Positions 7,065 to 9,155 of a stretch of DNA of 9,155 nucleotides are shown here, one piece after another (position 1 is the stretch's first letter; the number at the start of each line of letters is the position of its first letter). A model generated the notes under the pieces. That model had not been told where the DNA came from and did not search any database. It saw nothing but the letters and a program-made list of their open reading frames with translations. Source of the DNA: Chloroflexota bacterium (GTDB taxonomy: Bacteria; Chloroflexota; Limnocylindria; Limnocylindrales; CSP1-4); NCBI GenBank assembly GCA_021814735.1, contig JAKAHX010000038.1, forward strand, positions 1 to 9,155, given 5' to 3'. Made by a program: the position numbers and the translations under genes.

Positions 7065-8020
7065 ACGTGGATCTGATCGTCGCGGTCATCGTCTCCGCGA
7101 TCGCGTACGGGACCCCGCTGGTGCTCGCCGGGCTGGGGGAGCTGCTCGCCGAGCGATCGGGGGTCCTCAACCTCGGGGTCGAGGGAATGATGCTGATGGG
7201 GGCCGTCACGGGGTTCTTCGTCAGCCAGCAGCTGGGCGGTCCGGGCTGGGTGGTCCTGATCATCGCCATGATCATGGCCGCCGCCGCCGGGGCGCTCATG
7301 GCCCTCATCCACGCCTTCCTGTCGATCACCGTGCGCGTCAACCAGATCGTCTCCGGGCTGGCGCTCACGATCTTCGCGGGCATGGCGGGCCTGTCGTCGT
7401 ATGCCGGCCAGGTGTGGGGGATCGGCGGCCAGCACGGGGTGCACCAGCTGACCCGCGTGGACCTGTTCGGGCTGGGAGAGATCCCGGTCATCGGCCCCAT
7501 CCTCTTCGACCAGGACCCGTTCGTGTACCTCTCGTGGGGGCTCGTGGCGCTGGTCGCCTGGTACCTCTACCGGACGCGGACCGGGCTCTACCTGCGGGCC
7601 GTCGGCGAGTCGCCACGTTCCGCGGACGCCATGGGCATCAACGTCACGCGCTACCGATATGTGCACACCATCGTGGGCGGCGCGCTGGCGGGCCTGGGGG
7701 GTGCCTACTTCACGCTGGCGATTGCGCCGATCTGGACCGACGGGCTCACGGCCGGCTCGGGCTGGATCGCGATCGCTCTGGTGATCTTCGCGTTCTGGCG
7801 GCCCGACCTGCTGCTGCTCGGCGCGTACCTCTTCGGCGCCCTCTCGAGCCTCGGGTTCACCCTGCAGGCCCACGGCGTGCAGATGCCCTCGGAGTTCTTC
7901 TCGTCGCTCCCCTACCTCATGACGGTGGTGGTGCTCGCCGGGGCATCGACGACGCTGGCCAGGCGCCGGATCGGGACACCGGCCTCGCTCGGCGTCCCGT
8001 ATGTGCGCGAGGAAGGGTGA
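7061..8020 (+). CDS. BMP-type ABC transporter permease 2 (NupQ-like)
   Basis: Second inner-membrane subunit, 319 aa. Its ATG overlaps the stop of permease 1 in an ATGA junction (7061-7064), the classic sign of translational coupling and equal expression of partner subunits. The family motif SGVLNLGVEGMM is at 33-44, matching NIGGEGQ in permease 1. The coupling loop is around RAVGESPRSADAMGINV (179-195). Hydrophobic segments are near 5-25, 40-57, 62-86, 97-115, 157-169, 202-222, 235-246, 250-268 and 283-298. It is shorter than permease 1, as usual in this family. It is the last transporter gene; a strong Shine-Dalgarno follows within a few bases of its stop, leading into the hydrolase gene. 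Confidence 0.94.
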   Translation: MNVDLIVAVIVSAIAYGTPLVLAGLGELLAERSGVLNLGVEGMMLMGAVTGFFVSQQLGGPGWVVLIIAMIMAAAAGALMALIHAFLSITVRVNQIVSGLALTIFAGMAGLSSYAGQVWGIGGQHGVHQLTRVDLFGLGEIPVIGPILFDQDPFVYLSWGLVALVAWYLYRTRTGLYLRAVGESPRSADAMGINVTRYRYVHTIVGGALAGLGGAYFTLAIAPIWTDGLTAGSGWIAIALVIFAFWRPDLLLLGAYLFGALSSLGFTLQAHGVQMPSEFFSSLPYLMTVVVLAGASTTLARRRIGTPASLGVPYVREEG

Positions 8021-8022
8021 AC

Positions 8023-8028
8023 AGGAGG
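8023..8028 (+). promoter_or_regulatory. Shine-Dalgarno AGGAGG before an alternative GTG start
   Basis: It lies just after the permease 2 stop and 5 bases before GTG 8034, which is in frame with the hydrolase and would add 13 residues. It competes with the second site at 8060-8064. Confidence 0.5.
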
Positions 8029-8059
8029 GGCCCGTGGGCCGCGGGCTCGACACAGGACG

Positions 8060-8064
8060 GGAGG
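8060..8064 (+). promoter_or_regulatory. Shine-Dalgarno GGAGG of the hydrolase start
   Basis: It lies 8 bases before GTG 8073. The protein from there begins MRTLIVNGTVV, which is where dihydropyrimidinases normally begin, so this site is preferred over 8023-8028. Confidence 0.6.
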
Positions 8065-8072
8065 GTCACGGC

Positions 8073-9155
8073 GTGCGGACGCTGATCGTCAACGGCACGG
8101 TGGTCAACGCGAACGGTTCCTCGGAGGCCGACGTCCTGGTCGACGGCGAGACCATCGCGCTGGTGGGCCGCGAGCTCCCGGCCCGGGGGATCACCGCGGA
8201 CCGGACGATCGACGCCACCGGCAAGTACGTGATCCCGGGCGCAGTCGACGTGCACACGCACTTCGACATGCCGATGGGGCCCGTGGTCTCGAAGGACACC
8301 TTCGAGACCGGGACCCGGGCCGCGGCGTTCGGTGGCACCACCACGATCATCGACTTCGCCCCGCAGGACCGCGGCCATACGCTGCGCGAGGCCCTGGATG
8401 CCTGGCACGCCAAGGCGGAGGGGCATTGCGCGATCGACTATGGCTTCCACGTCAGCGTCTCGGACGTGAACGATCGAACGCTCGCCGAGATGGACGGGCT
8501 GGTGGCGGAGGGCGTGACCGACTTCAAGGTCTTCACCGCCTATCCCGGTCGCATGTACAGCGACGACGCGGCGATCCTCCGCACCATGCAGCGCGCGGCC
8601 GAGAACGGCGCGCTGGTGATGGTCCACGCGGAGAACGGGATCGCGATCGACGTGCTCATGGACGCCAACGCGGAGGGGGGCCGAACCGCGCCCTGGTTCC
8701 ACGGCCTGTCACGGCCGGCGGGGCTGGAGGCGGAGGCGGCGAACCGCGTGATCCGCCTGGCCGAGGTAGCGGGGTCCGCCGTCTACATCGTGCACCTCTC
8801 CTCGCGCGATGCCCTGGAGGCGGTCGAGGCGGGTCGGGCGCGCGGCGCCGCGGCCTACGCGGAGACCTGCCCCCAGTACCTCTTCCTCTCGCTCGACGAC
8901 CTGGGGAACGGGTTCGAGGGCGCCAAGTTCGTCTGCTCTCCCCCGCTCCGCCCGAAGGACCACCAGGCGGCGCTGTGGGACGGCCTGCGCCGCGACAGCC
9001 TGCAGGTCGTTGCCACCGACCACTGCCCCTTCGACTTCCATGGCCAGAAGGACCTCGGACGGGATGATTTCCGCAAGATCCCCAACGGCCTGCCCACGGT
9101 GGAAGACCGCCTGGACCTCCTCCACGACGGCGGCGTGGTGGGGGGACGCATCTCC
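8073..9155 (+). CDS. hydA: dihydropyrimidinase / D-hydantoinase, 3' end cut off
   Basis: Cytoplasmic cyclic amidohydrolase that opens dihydropyrimidine or 5-substituted hydantoin rings to N-carbamoyl products. The frame is open to the right edge: 361 residues are visible of a usual 450-480, so the C-terminal part is missing. Binuclear metal site residues are all present: His61 and His63 in VDVHTHFD (58-65), Lys152 (the lysine carboxylated in relatives) in DFKVF, His185 in MVHAEN, His241 in YIVHLSS and Asp316 in ATDHCPF. Tyr157 matches the substrate-contact tyrosine. IPNGLPTVEDR (336-346) is typical of this subfamily rather than of dihydroorotase or allantoinase. The start is GTG 8073 after GGAGG; GTG 8034 is an alternative. 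It lies 52 bases after the permease, probably in the same operon, so its substrate is likely imported by the transporter or derived from it. The exact substrate (dihydrouracil, dihydrothymine, hydantoin) cannot be read from sequence. One oddity is Thr156 where many relatives have Met (FMAY). Confidence 0.93.
   Translation, partial: MRTLIVNGTVVNANGSSEADVLVDGETIALVGRELPARGITADRTIDATGKYVIPGAVDVHTHFDMPMGPVVSKDTFETGTRAAAFGGTTTIIDFAPQDRGHTLREALDAWHAKAEGHCAIDYGFHVSVSDVNDRTLAEMDGLVAEGVTDFKVFTAYPGRMYSDDAAILRTMQRAAENGALVMVHAENGIAIDVLMDANAEGGRTAPWFHGLSRPAGLEAEAANRVIRLAEVAGSAVYIVHLSSRDALEAVEAGRARGAAAYAETCPQYLFLSLDDLGNGFEGAKFVCSPPLRPKDHQAALWDGLRRDSLQVVATDHCPFDFHGQKDLGRDDFRKIPNGLPTVEDRLDLLHDGGVVGGRIS

Noticed and set aside
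6839..8053. Antisense open frame of 404 codons over the two permeases
   Set aside because: The product is His/Arg/Pro/Gly-rich without any motif, and mirrors permease coding sequence whose membrane segments and ATGA overlap are convincing.

Overview
The window is a very GC-rich stretch of bacterial DNA whose codons nearly always end in G or C. All seven recognisable genes are on the + strand and tightly packed, so they look like one operon or two adjoining transcription units. The two lipoproteins carry long Ala/Ser/Pro repeat linkers after the lipobox cysteine, and strong Shine-Dalgarno sites serve TTG and GTG starts. This suggests a high-GC Chloroflexota bacterium (Limnocylindria-like) or an actinobacterium. 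That placement is inference from style only; there is no rRNA or marker gene here.

Layout: (1) a BMP-family substrate-binding lipoprotein cut by the left edge (2-1105); (2) a double-domain ABC ATPase (1133-2866); (3) a 182-base gap with a strong orphan Shine-Dalgarno and hairpin potential; (4) a second, divergent BMP-family lipoprotein (3049-4314); (5) a second double-domain ATPase (4355-5938); (6) and (7) two overlapping permeases (5940-7064, 7061-8020); (8) a dihydropyrimidinase/hydantoinase cut by the right edge (8073-9155).

Together these form a BMP/PnrA-NupNOPQ-type ABC importer, a family known for purine nucleoside uptake, followed by a cyclic-amide hydrolase that opens dihydropyrimidine or hydantoin rings. 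The simplest reading is capture of an N-heterocycle (nucleoside, nucleobase, hydantoin or similar) on the outer membrane-anchored lipoproteins, import through the two permeases, and hydrolysis in the cytoplasm for nitrogen or carbon. The unusual feature is that two binding proteins and two ATPases are followed by only one permease pair. Either the first cassette shares the permeases, has its own upstream of the window, or has lost them.

I see no CRISPR array, transposase, tRNA, rRNA or phage gene, and no clear sign of a wholly new system. The notable material is the duplicated, permease-poor transporter layout and its link to the hydrolase.
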